Positions 1-52,909 of a DNA stretch of 64,000 nucleotides are shown here, in pieces. The notes below the pieces were generated by a model, which saw only the letters and a program-made list of their open reading frames with translations, did not search any database and was not told the DNA's origin. How positions within the stretch are numbered: position 1 is the stretch's first letter; the number at the start of each line of letters is the position of its first letter. The stretch comes from Lycorma delicatula. Taxonomy: Eukaryota > Arthropoda > Insecta > Hemiptera > Fulgoridae. The stretch is taken from assembly GCF_047948215.1 (NCBI RefSeq), contig NC_134455.1:152192575-152256574 (forward strand). Reading direction: 5' to 3'. Position numbers and translations under genes: made by a program.

Positions 1-309
1 GCTTCCTGCTAGCCAAGTTTGTGTAGTAAGTGAAAAAATGTATTATGATCAATATATATTGAGTACTAATTAGGACTACACCTTCACTCCTAGTAGGAAG
101 GTTTGATTAGCTCTGAATTAGCATGTAAAATTATTTTACAGATTTACTACTGTAATTCATAATTTCACACTCTTGGTAAATATTAATTCCTGTAGACAAT
201 GTACCATTGAGCAACATTAATACAACATAATTTTTCAATTTCCTTTTGTTATTTTGATATTAAATTTATTACAGTTGCTTTTATTGGTAATTCTGATTTT
301 TTTGTGCAG

Positions 310-38244
<37,935 letters not shown>

Positions 38245-38526
38245 ACAAATACATATGAGCTAAACATCACAATTTTGTATTATTATTAGTTATATGCGGA
38301 TGTGTTGAATTTAACAAGAGGGATGATTAGGAAGTATCTTACATATTAATATATGTATATAAATGTATTTTAAATATTTTATTTAATCATACTATGAACA
38401 AATGTATTGTAAATTAATTTGTATAATGAGAATGATAATTTAAAATGGTTTTCTTCTGTCGTAAGCAAGTGATATAGCAATTTGTTTTTAAAAGAATGGT
38501 TAATTGCTAAGTTATTTTTGATGTGT

Positions 38527-38624
38527 AATAAAAATTCGATATATATATATATATATATATAATAATGCATTTATTTAGATTTTTTTCTAATTTGATAATT
38601 GCATATGTTTCAAATTTTAATAAA
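38527..38624 (+). promoter_or_regulatory. Candidate poly(A) signals of PTPN9
   Basis: AATAAA occurs at 38527-38532 and 38619-38624, 280-380 bp after the stop codon. Either would give a compact 3' UTR of about 300-400 bp. AATAAA is frequent by chance in DNA this AT-rich, and later sites could equally be used. Confidence 0.4.
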
Positions 38625-38629
38625 AACTT

Positions 38630-41600
38630 TCTTTTACTAAATCACATTTAAAAAAATTAATATTAAGGTAATGATTTAAGATATGCATAACAATGTTGTA
38701 ATCTAGTATTATGCTATCAAAAATTCAGCTTTAAATACATTTTTTATTGTTGGTTAATGAAAAATGCAGTACAGAGTATTGAAAAGTTAAATTTGCAAGG
38801 TTTATTCAGAAATTAAGGTTTGTCAGCTATTAAGAATAATCCAGGTATATGTATTATTTACAAGTACATACACATCCAAATCTAAGGTTTTTGATATTAC
38901 TGTTGCCTTTTATTCATTGATATTTACTTTTTGTTCATATTTTGTGAGGCCTTTATACTCCTCATATTAAAAATTAATTGAAATCTCCTAAATCAAATTT
39001 TATGAATACAATTTAATGAATGATATACATACATTAATAGGAACCTCTTTGATTAATGCATTTTCATTTGCATTGTTATAATTTACATTGCACATTTTTA
39101 TATTTTATCATCTGATATACTATGAATCAGGTTTCATAGTCAGTACCAACAGTGAGTTCAATGATTTGTGAGTATTTTGTTCAAATTACATCAAACTTAA
39201 ATGTTGTGTGCGACTAAAGAAGCTGGAAAGAAATTAAAGAAAAAAATAATGAAATTAAAAATGAAACCATAAAACTGGCCAATAATATAGGATTAGAAGT
39301 AGAAAGCAGATATTACTGAATTTGTAGAAAGTGAAAAAACATGTATAAAATGTAGATGTGTTAACACAAGCTGAAAATGGCAAGCCACCTCTAAACAGCA
39401 GTTTGAGCAGCATGATGCAGCATTATCACTACTGAAAATAACAGCAATTGAATTTTTAATTATGTGCTCCTATAAGCTACTTTCAAATGTGTAAGATGAT
39501 GTTTAAAACTAAAAAAATAGGTAAGTACTTCAGTGATACAAGATGTTCCATGATCCAACAATGACAAGTGCAACTCCCAGTAAAGGAGAGGACATTAGAT
39601 ATTTGTTTTAAGAGACCAAGGTGAAATAAAACCCTTTAATTATATTTTGTGATAATTGCAATTTTAATTAAATATAGATTTATTTACATTTATACCATAA
39701 AAATATTATTAAAAAAATTGTGTATATTGGAATATTATTATGACTCGCTGGAATATATTAGTTAATGTAGTTCTATGAAAGTTAACTCTATGAAAGGAGA
39801 AGTAGTATCTCATTTGGCATTTTTCATACGTTTCAAATTTCCAAGCACAGCCTTGCGTTTATGTAATGAATTAATCATCATTTTAGACAAAAAATACAGC
39901 ATATTTAAAGTAAAATAATGTCATCAAATTATTTCTCATTTTTCACTAAAAGCAGTTAATCTCTATTGCATTGTTTTCTTAGAAAACTGTTCTTGATATG
40001 CACACTTTTTAATTTACAATCATGAAAGGTAACATTTTGAAACCTCCCATACATTTTTTTCTTTTGCATATATCTTATTCTCTTACTTTTTCCATTAAGC
40101 AGTTTTTAGGTAAGGTAGAACCTTCCTGTGTTTGTTCTTGTATGGCTCTAGCATTTGAGTAAAATGCTGATTGATGTAGTATATATTTGAAATAGTTAAT
40201 ATAAATTGTAACCAGTTGTGCTGATTTCATTCTGGGTAGTAATTGACAGCCATATAGTAACCTAAATTTATTAGGAGATTGTCCAAAAACCATGATGGTA
40301 GTAATAATAAATAACTATTTGTATTCATATCAATAAATTAATACCCAATTGTTAGTCATTTTTGGCCATAATTCAAACCAAAAACCTTATAATCACTTAA
40401 TTTTATATTTACAACTTAAAAGAGTTAATAAGTTTGGAAATCTAAAACATCATTCTGGTAAACTTTTGACATCTGAAATTTCAAATGTTATGTAGTTAAA
40501 AAATTACCATTTAATCTTTGTAAAATTCAAGATTTACAATATGCCAGTATGATTAAAAAAAAGTTGAATTTTATTACATTTTTTTTTATTTATTAATATA
40601 ATTTCTCTATATAATGCCATAAAATAAAAATAATTTTTTTTGTTTTATTGAGGCTAGGTAATCTGGAATCTCCCTCAACATAACCATAAAAAGAGTGTAT
40701 TCTTTTCATCCCAGAATATGACTGTAGTGTAATAATAAATTAAGAGGGTAATACCCAAGAATTTGAGCCAAAGGGTACATGTTAAATTATGATATTAGGT
40801 GTTAAAGTACACTGATGGCCTATACTGATGGTATTTGTTATCAAATGCCTACAGTTTTTCAAAAATGAATGTTTAAGTCTTCACCTCTATAATATACAAT
40901 ATTATCCTCCATTTTGGGGGTCTTCAGTCATTCATCCTGGCTCTGTGGCTGTAACATCCCAATCTCCTAAGAGATAAAAAAGAATGCTTTAAGGAGACCT
41001 TAAAACTCTCACCTTAAAGTGGAGTTATTTCTCATTTTATATCCATCTGGTAGATAATCTCCTTCTCACAATCATTTTCCTTACTTTTGATCCCTTCCTC
41101 CCTGGTGACTGTCCTAACACTCACTGGATCTGCACCAAAGACTTGGGGGCTTAAGAGTCACAGCATCCTTGGAATTGTATTATTTGATTGGAGACAATTT
41201 CAGATACTGACCTGTCTTAAAGCTGTATTTATCTATTTGCCTACACAAACCTGATCTGAAATTAAAATGCTTATTAGATAAAACTGGCTCCTGGTATATT
41301 CATGTATGCTTTTATCTTGTATTTACATCCATGTATCCAAGTATGAAATACGTTAAAACATTCTTGAAAGTAAATGATAGATGTATATCATATTGATCAT
41401 GGAACTGATCCCTGTTAAACTTATCTCTTTTGGTGTCTTTCTGGATAATTCACTAATTTCAACACTCAACCTATTGCATTTTTGAGTTAATACTCTGTGG
41501 AAAAGTTTCTGTGGCACTGTAATTTCTTAGGTATAGAAAAAGATGGAATTTGCTTTGTTAAGTCTGTTATGAAACAGGGTAAAACATTAACCATTCAAAA

Positions 41601-44600
41601 TTTGAATACATAGATGTTTAGTAGTACTACTTGTGTCCTTAATTGCAGATTGTTAGTAATTTTTTCAATGAGTTCTGTCACTTGATATTCACTTAGTGTA
41701 AAGTGAGGAAAGTTTACCATTTTTAGAATTTTTTTGTTATTATGTAACTTTAGGTCTTGAGAATTAAAAATAGATTTTTTTGTTTAGATTGTTAGCAGTG
41801 ATATTTGTTCATTTTTACTATTAGTAAAACCTCAGTGACATTTGTACACTTGCTGTAACTTGTAACTATACATTTTCTTTGCATATTTTTAATATTTTTT
41901 TTTTGTCTAAAGCATTAAAGCTAAACTTAAAATTGGCTGGACTCAGAACTTTTTTCTTTCTTGAGTAGTATTAGTAATTTTTATTAATCTTTTTTTGAAG
42001 GAAGATTAAGAAGAGACCTTGTTTCTAGATAACAAATACTTCAGCCATATCAGTCAATATCAGTTCCTAAGTTGGTTTGCAGGCCACTCCCTTACTGTAA
42101 ACCAAGTATCACTGGTTCTTCAGGTCCCCAGCATTCTCAGCATGGAGAATCTATTGAAGTTAGACCTGCACCAGTAGAACCAATAATTAGGAAAAGGAGA
42201 TCAAGAATAAGAAAAGGGAATGGGTATTGAAAAATTACAACATATCCATGATACTTATGTAAAGATCCTTAATAAGTTTGATTTAAGTAAATATAAAAAT
42301 ATCAATGTAAACAATACTTCTTGGATTCACACTGAAACAAAATAACATAGAATAAACCCATATAACTAACCCAGTCTCACACCACTTAAGCTTACATTAC
42401 AAACCTAATGAAACCTTACTCTCTGAATAAATTTCATGTAATTAAAGGCTTCTCCCATCTCTGTAAGAATTAATAGTTTATGTGCCTAACATAAATCATT
42501 AAAAAGTGTGAAAATAAATATGATTTTATGATTATTGCTTCTCTTTATTTTCATAATTCTTTTTGGAATCTGTTGGTCATAATCATGTGTGATTAGTAAT
42601 CATAACTATAAATGATAACCTAGGATCCACAGTCTGTAAAAACAATTTTTTATTTAACGTATAGAACTACTTGTTATAGTATTATTTAATATTCTACATT
42701 CACTTTTTTCATTGGATATCTTGTATGTACAAATTAAAGAAATAATTTATTAAGAAATGTTTTTTTTATAAAGCATAAATGGAAGTTGATTTTTATTTTT
42801 ATTTATATGCGTATCCCGGTGTATAATTAGGGTAAGATTTTTTTAAATATCTTATTAAAAATTTTTTTGTATTTATAATTGTTTTGGTGAGTATGTAAAA
42901 ACATTTAATTCTATGAGAAAGCAATTTTTAGTTTAGAGTTTAGTTTACTAAACTCTACTTTTTAACTATATATGTATATATACACACACACACCTTCTAT
43001 ACCTAGTCATCTGTAAATTTTTTTGTTAATATAATCTCAAAGTAACAGTTTTGAGATTTATTTCTATAGCTTGCTTTACTGAAATGAATTTGTAGGTTGT
43101 TCTGTTCCATTATCTGTTTTTCAAAATCTTAAGTCCAATCATTAAAGTGAACAAACAGGAAGATTTATGAGATTTTTGTGCTTAACAACTTATCTTGTAA
43201 TTAGGTGTAAATAACATTTTTGAAGATTATTAGGTTTTGTGTGTGTGTAATTAAACTTATGAACTTAACTTTGTATGTTTATAGAAAATAACTTACCTAA
43301 CCCTACAAGCACAGTACTAAAGTTTTGTAGTGGCTATTTTTGAATTTATTTTCAGAAATCTATTAACTTTCATTGGTTGTTTTCATAATCATTAGTTAAT
43401 TGTATTAATTTCATTTTGAAGTTAATTTCTTGGATTATTATAACAAAATTATTATATATAATATATGTTACTGGTTTGTTGGTTTTGATTGTAAATTTTT
43501 ACTGCACAATATTATCATCAGCACATTAATTCTTACTATTGTGCTGTAAATCGCAAGAACTGCATTGAGAAGTAATATATAATTCTTAGAGTTGTCATCT
43601 TTAATAATGTTCAGAAAAGCTCATTTATTACTTTCAAAGTCATAAAACTCTATCATTTTTAGATAAATAAATTTAAAAATCATTTCTAGAGGTACATATT
43701 TAATATTAATATCACTAATTCACTAACAGGCATAACTTAAACATTGGTATATTTTAATGCCCAGTTTACACAGTAGTATTGTTTCATAGTTTGTGTATGC
43801 AGGAATAAATTGAAAAAGAAAATCATAAAGATAGAAAAATTATAATGTTATAAAAAAATGTTTTCCTAACAGTAGACCAGATGAGAAAGCATGTCGTGTC
43901 AGTCAGTGTTTGTAAGTAGACTAAAAATTCATATTTAAAAAAAAAAATGATAATTTATACCTAATAATTTCTGTTAGTAGAAATATTACAAGTAATTAGC
44001 AGAAGACTGCTGCTGGGTCATGATAGATGGACTGAAATTATAGATGAGGAGGTTGTTTCCCTTAAATAAATTTTATGTACCAGTAAAAGTAGCCAATGTT
44101 ATGTGGATAATGACACAAAAATCTTATTATTCTGCTCAACATTATTTTACATGATGAAAAAACGTTTAACTATTTTCCTTAAATTTTTTTTCATTTCCTA
44201 GCTTTTCTCAACTACCTTTTTAGAAATATGTATGGCATGTATTTTGTATGTCGTACTGTATGATCTGTTTTTATGCATATAGCTTTATTAACTGTTATTT
44301 GTACTGTTTCATTTTTTTATCCTTGTTATCCAAGCAATATTTTTTTGTGATCTATAAGGCCCTTGTTTTGTCCTGATAAGTGGATTAATATTTTTCTTGT
44401 TGTTTATATCATTATCTTTAAATTATTTTGAAAATATAATCCTTAAAATAAATTAAAAAAATGCAGTAACAAAACACTAAATAAGTATTTAGTTAGAGAT
44501 TGTTGTAAAAATTTTATAATTTAAATACCATGTAATTTTACTATTTGCCAAATACATTTTCAGAATTAAATTATTATTTGAAATAGTTTCTGTCTATTCT

Positions 44601-44874
44601 TATTAAATCTTCATTAGGCACATTAGTGCTTGCTTAACTCAGCAGTATTTTTTTTTATTTCCTTAACTATCTGAGACGATTTAGTCATACTCACTGTTAT
44701 TAGAGATTGTAAAAGTATTTTAAAGAAAATTTAAAAAGAGATTGTTACATCACAGTTACTCTTTGCACTGTTTATATCAAAATTTTGTAAAGTAGAAGAA
44801 TTAAACAATATTCACAATTTCAATAACTGATTGAATAATTAACAGGAAGTCATAGTTCTCTGTTAGTTTGACCC
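38630..44874. other. Intergenic or unannotated DNA after PTPN9, nothing recognised
   Basis: No exon with coding character, no transposase motif and no RNA gene was seen in over 6 kb. Slightly less AT-rich patches at 40900-41230 and 42050-42210 could be decayed repeats. A short (TA)n(CA)n lies at 42968-42992. Confidence 0.45.
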
Positions 44875-44878
44875 TTAA

Positions 44879-45257
44879 CCTTCGCTTTATTTCACGCGCG
44901 AATCAAGATTTCGGTAAACGTTTGTTTATCTCGCTATTACTGAATTGTTTTTCATCCAAAAAATCTGAAAAAATTAGGGTATGTTAACAATGCGTTATTA
45001 ATTTATATTGTTCAACAAAAATTAATTTTTGTTAATATTTGATTATGTTGCGTGCGCACAAATATGGTATAAAAAAAATTAAATTTTTTTTTTTAATGAT
45101 GAGTGACCTTTGTTTTTTATATTTATATAAACGATAGACTTTTCTGGTTAATTTGATGTAAAATTTATTAATATCCGATAAAAACTGATTATATAAATAA
45201 ATTAAAAAAACACTACATTTCAGAAAATTGTCATTGAACCAGTATAAAATCTAACTT

Positions 45258-45299
<42 letters not shown>

Positions 45300-45726
45300 C
45301 TTTTGATGCATGTATAAAAATATTTTGAATAAAGAACAAGTATGGTTTAAAAAAAAAATAATTTAAAATTATTGCTTCCTTTCATAAAAGTCACGTTCAC
45401 TTGTTATTCTATTGAATTTACGTTTGCATAGCAATTATATAAAAGATAACAAACCGCTAATATACATAAGAATAAAATAAAAAAAATACCAAAATACTAT
45501 GACTTAAACAATGACGTCAATGAAAAAAAAGTACTGTATGTTTGATCCCTTGTGAAATATCTACACCATACACGGCTGTTATGGTTATTACATTTTCTCA
45601 CAATTCAAGGCATTGTGATTAAATCCATATAAAAATCTATTTTCTATGTTAAATGGTTCATGAGAAATTTGAATTTGAAAAATTGATTGCCAGTGGTTAA
45701 TATAGTGACCAGCGGGAGACAAGGAG
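44879..45726. mobile_element. Possible piggyBac-like MITE
   Basis: About 850 bp flanked by TTAA (44875-44878 and 45727-45730). The inside ends read CCTTCGCTTTATTTC on the left and, reversed, CTCCTTGTCTCCCGCTGG on the right: both GC-richer than the interior and partly similar (CCTT..CT). Such ends are typical of piggyBac-derived non-autonomous elements, but the terminal match is short. The interior contains (TA)n at 45260-45295 and no ORF. Confidence 0.35.
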
Positions 45727-45730
45727 TTAA

Positions 45731-48655
45731 AAACCACATGTTTTCTACCCATAATTATCTCACATAGTTATTTTGATTTAAAATATTTTTTTAAACTAAA
45801 GAAATGTATTTTATTACATTTAAAAAACCTGTTAAGTAATAATTTTGATTTAATACTTAAATATAATGGTTAGTATAAAACACTTATTATTCACTTTCAT
45901 AGTAATTAGGATGGAAAATATGGGGAAAGCTCCTAAAATAATTATATTAGAATGAAGAAATTATATTACATTTTATTTTTATTTATGCATTGTGTAATGA
46001 CAGAAATTTAAATAGCGGCTTGTTTAAATGAATTGTTACATTTATTATAAAATAATAAATTATACAATTTTTAAACACTAGTTTCTAATTAAAAATTATT
46101 TTTTTAATTTAAATTATTAAAATTTTATATAAATTGCTTTAATATAGTTGTAGTGTTTTATTCCATTTATCAAGTTAAGTGCATATAAAGTTTTTATTAT
46201 TGACGCGTTTGAAATGATGTATCCCTATCAGTATAATAATAATTGAATCTAATAAATAATAGAAGTTTCAAATACTTGTATACATTCTTAGTAATTAAGA
46301 ATAATTTTTTTTTTTTAATTTTTGTAACAATTAGTTCTAAAAAAAGAAGTATAATTAACTTGTAGACAGTATTAAATAATATAAACTCTATTAATATTAT
46401 TATTATTAGCATTGGCAGTTTTTGAAGTATTTTCTGTTCTCTTAACATTTCTTTCAATAAACATTCTGTTCACCTTATTTTAAACTATGTAGTAAAAAAT
46501 TCTTTAAAATGTTTAGAGCAAGAGAGTTCATTACTGATATTCCTCCATCAAGAGAATCATTGTCTCTAATTTAAACACTTACTTATGCAGCAGGCTTACC
46601 TACCATTTTTCTACAATTTAAACTGCTTAGTATATTCTGTATGCTGTGTGTGTGTTTTTTAGTGTTTTTAAGAGCACATGGTGATGTTCTCTTTTATTAT
46701 TTCTAAAAGTTTTAGTTTAAATAGTTATTTTATTATAAAAAAACTCTTAAGATAGTAAAAATGTAAATCATATTAATGTTTAAAATAAATAAAATTTATA
46801 AAAGAGGAGGAAAATTATTCTGAAAATGTTTACTTTTTAAGGTAAATTAAAATATATATATATATAAATATATATAAAGAACTGGTATGTAATATAATGT
46901 TATTTAAATTTTTTTCTAAGATTCGTTTCACATTTGAGAGGGGGCTGTCTGCAATTTATAGTATATTGTGTGCATACAGATATTTACTAGCTAAATAAAA
47001 TACCTTGACAACACTGATCGTTGTTATTATTTTGACTGAACATTTTACTTGTTAGGAAAAACTTAACTACTGACAAGAGCTTAGCTGTACTCAATAAATT
47101 AAAATTATAGCATGGTTAACTATAATTATGTCATACATGGCAGATGATCCTCCTAAGACAGGCCTAATTATCATTACATACTTATATTTAGTTTTTTTTT
47201 GTTGTAAAAATAAGATTCTTTCTTATCATCCCATTATATAAAATAGTTTTAAAAATTCATTGAATATATATATATATATATAATTAATGTAATTTTGTAA
47301 AGTTTTACTGAGTTAAAATAATATTTATGATGTAATTAGCTTTTAATAATTTTAGATAATTGATCTAAAGTAATGTTCTTCTTGATGTGATAGTATTATT
47401 ATAGCCTTTATTGTTTTGGATCTTTTTTTCTAACTGTGGATTAATTAATGTGTTGAAAACACCTTTAACAGTGTTAATTTATTTCTAATTAATTTGAAGT
47501 AATTAATTACTGATAATAAATTAAACTAATGAAATTTTACCATTATTATTCATGATTATTAAAAATAAGTAAATTAATAATTTATACATCTATAAACTAA
47601 AGTTTTTGGGTCATGTAAGTAATCTGTGATTTATATTATACAATATTATCGTAATAAATATAACACGAGATCTTTTAAAAATGTTTAATTTCTTTGTTTA
47701 AAAATGTTTTATTTATAAAGTCTATCATAAGAAAAACTTGATAGACATTGATTCAATGATCTTAACCTTTTTACTTCCAGTCCTGGTCTTCGAATCAGTT
47801 TTGCTACAAAGCTGGCAGATTTTTATTAAAAAAAGGAAGTTGAAAGGAAGAAAGGCATTTGGGTATCAGTTTTATAATCATTACATTATACATTATTTTC
47901 TGTATAAATATAATTAATTATTACACTTCTTTATAATTAAGTTTAACTTCCATAAATCTTATAAGCGTCTTAAGATTTATGGAACATTTATTAATAATCC
48001 AACAGTTATAAAACTGTTGCATTATTTATTACCATGTTATATGCCTCTAAAAGTGTAAATTGTTTTTTTTTTAGTCTTGTCACTTTTCGTGTATAATTTC
48101 AAAGTTGCCTTAGAACTGCAGTAAAATGTGGTTCTTATACCTACATGCTTACAGTATATATTTCTAAGGAAACATTACTATTCATACTGTAACCTATGAC
48201 AGCAAATCATTGCTGCGATGTGCATCATGTTAGCAGCACTGGATGATTAGGAACAAAGCACTGAATGAATGGAAAGGAAGTGCCACCAGTAATCATGCAA
48301 TGAACTGAACTGAGTTTAAATATTCCCTCCAATACTACTAGGAGCTGCTTATTCTCTGAACTAGGTGATAATTTGACTAAGTGGTTTAACATGAGTTAAG
48401 TGATCATAGACCATTTCTGAATATAGCTAGACATTTAACTATATTTACTGCTTGGTAACATTTATATGGCTAAAATTATACTGAATATAATTGAACACCA
48501 GCCTTTTAACCTGAGTAATTTTCTGCATAAAATGTTTACTGAACTGAGATGTATACATATTCTGCTAAAATGTTTAATCAGTTAAATAAAGTATATAGGC
48601 TAAAAAGAACAGTTACATCATAAATATTCGTTTATTATTTGTTTGTTAAATGAAT
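45731..48655. other. Intergenic DNA, nothing recognised
   Basis: AT-rich, with small palindromes (for example CCATAAATCTTA and its complement near 47950-47981) and (AT)n. The open frame at 46197-46457 is low-complexity and not convincing. Confidence 0.45.
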
Positions 48656-48659
48656 CATT

Positions 48660-49854
<1,195 letters not shown>

Positions 49855-50589
49855 ATATCAATTTTTTAGTTGAATGGGTTTAATGTATAGTTTTTAATTA
49901 TGTAATGTATCATTTTTAACTCCATTAAATAAATTCAGACCTGATGAATAGCCTTTAATGTGTGAAATGAATTTTTATCTCCATTGTTGAACATAAACTA
50001 AAGATAAATAATATTATTTTGTAAAACAATAAACAATAAAATTTTTTAAATTGCACCTCATTTTTCAAATACTCACATTAAGAGGAGTATCTTATAATAA
50101 TGACATTGACATACTGTTTTATAACAATAAAAAATCAGGATAGGCCGTAAAATGTTAACAGGCTGTAAATGTAAATCTACCAATAGAGTATTGTTCCTTT
50201 ATGTTTTGTATTATTAAGTATGTGTCACCTTATACGGAAAAAGTAGCAAAGTTGAATGTAATGTTTTATTCCATTTGCAGTAAACAAACTCATTTATATA
50301 TTTTTTTCTCATAATAATAATCATAAAACAATTACTTTCTGATAATTGAAAACAAACATTATTTACTAATATAATAGAAAACTTTTCTGAAATAATCTAT
50401 GAATTAATACGAAAACTACATGATATTGAAAAATAATGTCAAAATCTGTGGCAGAATTGTTAATGTCTTGGCTTTTATCCAGCTCTCAAGTTTGAACTTC
50501 AGTCAGACTAGGCTATTATTGTTTGATAGAAAATTCCGGTTACATAATCCCATACCTAAACTTCAAATTTGAAATTGACCTCTCTCTTT

Positions 50590-50685
50590 TTCTGTTTACC
50601 CTCTGGAACTACTGTAAGGTATTACTTAAAGGGTGAATGAGGATGATATGTATGAATGTAAATAAAGAGTAGTCTTCTCACAATA
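50590..50685 (-). repeat. Truncated SINE of family A (3' part)
   Basis: CTCTGGAACTACTGTAAGGT, then GGGTGAATGAGGATGATATG and TATGAATGTAAATAAAGAGT match the reverse of the 3' third of family A as seen at 12375-12444 and 62930-63195. The tRNA-like head is absent, as expected for a 5'-truncated copy. Confidence 0.65.
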
Positions 50686-50689
50686 TCAG

Positions 50690-51800
50690 TATTTTAATTT
50701 GATCATTTTAACCACCAGAAACTTTTTATTTGAATGCAGATTAATTTTTTACTAATTGAAATAGGGATCCTTGATTATATTAAAAATGCTGCTTCCTTAC
50801 ATACCTAGAAAAAAAAGAATTTATTTGTGAGATAATTATGTAGAAATAAGTAGTCTTAATTTTGGAAAATGTGCCATCACAAAATCAGAATATTGTGCTT
50901 AAATGTATTATTTTTACTTATAAAATAGTATTTAAACACACAAATAATCACCTTTACAGTTTCTGAGTGTATATAATTACAATTTCATTACAAGTTAACA
51001 AATATAAAAATTTAAATGACTTACTGCCATATGTAACCATTAGGTAAATGAACTCAATACAAAGAATGAAGCTAACTTAGCTAACTTGGCAGTTAGCTAA
51101 CAAATGGTGTTAGTTCACTCGGAGGAAGGGAATTGAGTGAAACTAGAACTTAGTATGTAAAGAAATTAAACTTGACTAAGAAACTTTAAAGAAATAAAAA
51201 ATTTTATTAATGCAGGAACCATGCTGATTTGAAAAGGTTACTATTTATGACGTGTAATAAAAATTTTAGGAATGTTTGGCAAAGCTGTTAATGTTGTATT
51301 GAAGTAATCAATCAACAGGAACCGCCAACTGATTGCTGAAAATTTTCTGTTCCTGCAAATTTAAGAAAATACTACTCTACTCAAATGACAGATTAAGCAA
51401 ACACATTATCATATCATAATTACTTTAAAAACACAAGCTCCTGAGTTATACTTAACTGAACTATACTGATAATTCTTGTTACATTTCAGGAACGTTTGAA
51501 TAATTTATGTTTACCCTGCACATGCAGACTTCAGTTGAAAAACATGCATCACTTGTAAAAAAAAAAAAAAAAATACTATATGATTTAAATACTTAAAGTG
51601 TTGCAAAATAATCCTAATTTTCATTTCAGTAAATCCTGACTGGAATTCTAATACATTATCCAAATTGTATACACTAATTTTTAAACAGGACAAATTTTAT
51701 ATAAAGCTGATTTAGGAATTTTAATTTGTTCTTTATGGAAATGTTTGTACTGTGAAATTTTAAGTAAATCAATTGTCAAAATTTTTTTATTAGTTTGTAT
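50690..51800. other. Intergenic DNA, nothing recognised
   Basis: AT-rich DNA with a poly(A) run at 51557-51573 and a local repetition of AGTTAGCTAAC near 51070-51100. No element recognised. Confidence 0.45.
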
Positions 51801-51809
51801 CAATATTTT

Positions 51810-52904
51810 AATGCTTTTTAATAATGGATCTAAAACCTAAATCCATGGTGGTGTGGTGCTTCACAAGGCAATCCAAAATATACATCTTATGCCTTGGTTT
51901 GTGCAGTTTAACGAGTTTATAAAGTTTTGGTCTAAGCATTTTAGGATAAAATGGTATTTGCTTCTCCTGTAGCCAAGATACCATTTCTGATTTCATAGGT
52001 TTTGTGGTAGGTGCCGTATCTTATTGATTATTACGGAACACAGCATTATCCAGCACTACAACCAATTACAGGGTAGATTTGGACAGTTTGTTTTCCACTC
52101 ATTTCATGAAATCTTTGTACTTCATGTCATCGTTATAATCCCCATTTGTCATGCTACTTTTTCATATCAGCAGAGAGTTGTTTACAAACCCCATCTTGCC
52201 ACCACCATGCATGATTATCCCTTAGTCTCCTTTTGATATAAAACAAAGTATGCCCTGATCAGAATTATCCGACCACGTTTTGTTTAAGATATAAGATGTA
52301 TGTTTCATCTACATAAACAATTGGACTTTTTTTCTCTGTAGTGTTAAATAAATCTTAAATAACATACTCTTTGTTCTCATATTTATCATTTATGATGAGA
52401 ATATTTCTATTATTTTTTTGTTTTTCTCCTTCAAAATCGTAAGGATATCAAAATTTTCCTGATGCTCCAAACACCACCATGAAAATTAATAGCCTCTTTC
52501 AGTTTATTGCTGTAGGCCTTTTTCTTGCAAATAGAAATCGTAAACAATTCGCTTGACTAAGCATTTATCGATACTGTCTAAATTGGTAATTCTGTTTTCC
52601 CATATATATTTTTTTGAGGTTTGAAATGAGCATTCACCCTCCAACAACCCATTCTTTTCTAATAATTTTAACAGTCCTGGCCAAAACCTCACATGCAACA
52701 ACAGTTCTCTGTACACACATTTTCACAGGAATAATAAATTATATGCCTTGGAACCACCTGTTCTTGGAACTGTTTGGCCTTTCTTTCCATAAACTGATTA
52801 ACATTCCATATAATTTCCCAAGCTTGACTATGGAGAGTTTTCCCTCTCTAAGTTTTAATGTACAACCCTCCATAATTGTTTGGAGAATACTAAAAATATG
52901 CAAG
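51810..52904 (-). pseudogene. DDE_3-type transposase, copy 3, nearly full length
   Basis: The most complete copy. On the minus strand: a start near 52880 with SQAWEIIWNVNQFMERKA, RTVVACEVLARTVKIIRKEW (HTH), LDSIDKCLVKRIVYDFYLQE near 52560, SPIVYVDETYILY near 52330 (first Asp, DET), HGGGKMGFVNNSLLI near 52190, VVVLDNAVF near 52050 (second Asp), MVSWLQEKQIPFYPKMLRPK and LYKLVKLHKPRHKMYILD near 51900, ending before the final catalytic Glu can be seen. Frameshifts separate most blocks. This DDE_3 family with an N-terminal HTH is common in insect genomes. Confidence 0.75.
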
Positions 52905-52909
52905 AAAAT

